Part shown: positions 62,001 to 64,000 of the stretch, piece after piece
Layout: the number at the start of each line of letters is the position of its first letter
Position numbering within the stretch: the first letter of the stretch is position 1
From: Tachypleus tridentatus
Taxonomy: Eukaryota > Arthropoda > Merostomata > Xiphosura > Limulidae
Reading direction: 5' to 3'
Assembly (NCBI RefSeq): GCF_004210375.1
Contig: NW_027467782.1
Coordinates: 26,577,276-26,641,275 of the forward strand
DNA: 64,000 nt
Made by a program: the position numbers and the translations under genes
The notes under the pieces: generated by a model
The model's database searches: none
What the model was told of the DNA's origin: nothing
Seen by the model: the letters and a program-made list of their open reading frames with translations, nothing else

Positions 62001-62300
62001 AATATATCAATCCCAACAGTTATGACAAGTTGAGCAGAATGTGTATTTACTGGGATTCATTGAGTGTTTTCATTCTGCTTTGACTCCTTTTTATTTTGTA
62101 TGCAAAATGGAAGAATCTTTAAATGTTATGTTCATATTTCAACAGCAATGTTTGTTACTTTAAAATTCTTATCGTAAGTTTACAAGAAATGGCTGAAGCT
62201 CACAACTAAAATTCAAAGTATTCAAAATTATCATTCCTATTTTAAAATTTAATAATTAACTTCTTAAGGAAATACAATCATGTAGTTTTCTTTCTTGTAG
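59039..62300. other. AT-rich non-coding, nothing recognised
   Basis: Expected to be the next INTS6 intron, because the VWA-domain exons must lie upstream. No exon was recognised. A (GT)n microsatellite lies at 61,351-61,370. Confidence 0.5.
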
Positions 62301-62307
62301 CACAACT

Positions 62308-62478
62308 CATCAGATTTTATTGACATGTTGATAGACTTCTACATGTGCACCATTAGTGGCTCTCAGCAGGTTTAACTGATGCTTAATTTCAGTCAATGTT
62401 TGCTGCAACATCTCAATATCAGCAGCTCTGACATTTGTTATACTGGTCTTTAGCTCTGAGATGTTTGCTGTAGATGAT
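62308..62478 (-). mobile_element. C-terminal tail of a Tc1/mariner-type transposase
   Basis: The minus-strand frame ANISELKTSITNVRAADIE, then LLRATNGAHVEVYQHVNKI and two stops, resembles the LKxRI ... YRLDVxRxTNGAHIE ending common in arthropod IS630/Tc1-mariner transposases. The rest of the element is not visible. Confidence 0.5.
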
Positions 62479-62644
62479 ACATGATGTCCTTAGCAAACCA
62501 CCTTACATTTTTTGTTTGTAGCTATGTTGCACCACAGTTACTGACTTGGTCTATACAAGCTAACCAATGTATTTGTAATCCCAATGTTGAAGAACCTTGT
62601 TTTTTTGGTTGTTGTTGAATATGCAGTTTTGAAAGAAAGTTGTA

Positions 62645-63557
62645 CGAGGGCTGTTAAAAAAATACGCAAACTGACGTCATAAAACAAAATGTACTTTATT
62701 TAGAAGTTACAGGTCTGGAACCTCTTCAAAGTACTCTCCTCCCCAACGCACACACTTATCCCAATGGTGTTTCCACTTGTTGAAACAGTGCTGGTACGCT
62801 TCTTTTGTAATGTCCTCCAGCTCCTTCGTCGCATTTGCCTTAATCTCGAGAATCGTCTCAAATCTTCTTCCTTTCAAGGGTCTTTTGAGTTTGGGGAACA
62901 AGAAAAAATCGCAAGGAGCAAGGTCAGGTGAGTTTGGGGGGTGGGGGTGGGGAAGAACAGTGATCGAGTGTTTGTCCAAAAACTTACGAGTTCTGAGGCA
63001 CAAATTTCGCAGCAACGCGGTGCATCTTCCATTTTTTGGTCAAAGTCTCGTAACAAGATCCGACTGATATCCCACACTCTTCAGCAAGCTCCCCTGACAG
63101 TCAGACGTCGATTTTCTCGCACCAGGGTGTTGATTTTGTCGACGTGTGGGTCGTCAGTTGACGTGGAAGGACGTCGAGGACGCTCATCATCTTCAATGGA
63201 CTGTCGACCATCCTTAAAACGTTCATGCCACTTGAAACATGCCGTACACTTCATAGCAACATCACCGTAAGCCGTGTTAAGCACAGCAAAAGTTTTAGTC
63301 GCAGATTTTCCAAGTTTAACACAAAATTTCACAGCAAGTCGTTGCTCCTTCAGGTCATTCATTCTGAAATCCGCCAAACGAAAAAATCGCACTTCACTTA
63401 AAACCGCGTAGCTAATACACAAATGAAGATATCTGCAATCGGGAAATGGCGTCGTAATCAGCTGATCTGTGCGAACCTAGCGACACCAAACGGGTTCCCC
63501 TGGAACCAACTGGAGCCGCGCAATTCAAACAGTCCGCGTATTTTTTAACAGACCTCG
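62645..63557 (-). mobile_element. mariner element, internally deleted, with TIRs
   Basis: The left end CGAGGGCTGTTAAAAAAATAC at 62645 follows a TA; the right end on the minus strand is CGAGGTCTGTTAAAAAATACG. The minus strand encodes the N-terminal HTH region (MNDLKEQRLAVKFCVKLGKS, CFKWHERFKDGRQSIEDD, RPRRPSTSTDD; 63,362-63,081), then in shifted frames RVAAKFV-like sequence fused to RTRKFLDKHSITVLPHP and SPDLAPCDFFLFPKLKR (63,015-62,707). The segment with the first two catalytic Asp residues is deleted and at least two frame breaks occur. Confidence 0.9.
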
Positions 63558-63589
63558 AATTTTTTTGAATTTTTTTTCAAAATTACCAG

Positions 63590-64000
63590 AAATTCAAAAC
63601 GGATTTCGATAAAACCGCCAAACTACAGACCACCTGATTCGACTTACAGAATCAATTACCGACAGCTTCAACAAAAAATAATGCACTGTAGCTTGCTTTC
63701 TCGACATTGAGAAAGCATTTGACACATGTGGCATAACGGCTTACGACATAGATTACTTGAAGTGGCATAACCCCAGGAAACTATTCGCTGGCTGTCCAAC
63801 TTCCTGGATAACAGAATGTGTAAAGTAAATGTAAATGGGGCCCACTCAGGGTCCTTTTCACCCGAAGCAGGAGTCCCGCAGGGAGGGGTTGTTAGCGCTG
63901 TATTATTTATCATGTACGTGAGTAATATGCCTCTGTCGGACCTAAATTTAGGTTATGCATCACAGTTCGCTGACGATGTAGCAGTCTGGAAAAGTGCCCC
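63590..64000 (+). mobile_element. LINE reverse-transcriptase fragment running off the window
   Basis: Plus-strand pieces: CFLDIEKAFDTCG (motif A) near 63,700, SNFLDNRMCKVNVNGAHSG in part, then AGVPQGGVVSAVLFIMYVSN (motif B) near 63,880 and SQFADDVAVWKSAP (motif C) at the very end. Similar in layout to LINE B but not close in sequence. Two or more frame breaks; it starts immediately after the mariner. Confidence 0.8.

Overview
The window is animal nuclear DNA. It is AT-rich and intron-bearing, with metazoan histone 3' stem-loops, a spliced Integrator subunit gene and many animal-type transposons. Two short tRNA-derived repeats (copies at 612-857, 51430-51712, 7735-7870 and 53000-53118) look like SINEs I remember from horseshoe crabs, so a chelicerate of the Limulidae is my best guess. 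That rests on memory, not on a search.

Layout. 1-12.9 kb is mostly non-coding. It holds decayed SINEs, two exons of an SLC22-like transporter (minus, 8962-9624) and a LINE remnant with RNase H (11.05-12.48 kb). At 12.9-14.4 kb lies an ORF1-only LINE derivative on the plus strand. A convergent histone pair follows, H2B (plus, 14.7 kb) and H1 (minus, 16.2-16.7 kb), each with a histone 3' stem-loop. From about 17,757 to 28,944 I propose one 11.2-kb EnSpm/CACTA-like DNA transposon with CACTG termini and subterminal repeats. It carries two minus-strand genes: a zinc-finger transposase and a five-exon SAM-domain protein. Next comes a nested mosaic: a hAT element with matching ends (29,496-32,400) inside a LINE, then a run of minus-strand non-LTR elements to a 500-N gap at 43,211. 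These are LINE A, an R2-type RT, LINE B and LINE C. Beyond the gap are two decayed Penelope-like copies with a small inverted-repeat element between them (43.7-46.4 kb).

From 48.6 to 59.0 kb lie the C-terminal exons of an Integrator subunit 6 (INTS6) homologue on the minus strand. Its introns contain a deleted Tc1 element, SINEs, a mariner remnant and a perfect 57-bp palindrome. The VWA-domain exons were not found. 59-62.3 kb is AT-rich and featureless to me. The right end holds a transposase tail, a deleted mariner and a LINE RT fragment that runs off the window.

Two themes stand out. First, the best-conserved genes are broken by single-base changes that mostly restore if one base is added to a homopolymer, which points to consensus error rather than decay. 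Second, the 3' ends of the LINE family carry three hairpins whose arms differ between copies yet stay complementary, which is evidence of a selected RNA structure. No LTR retroelement, retrovirus or capsid-bearing element was recognised.
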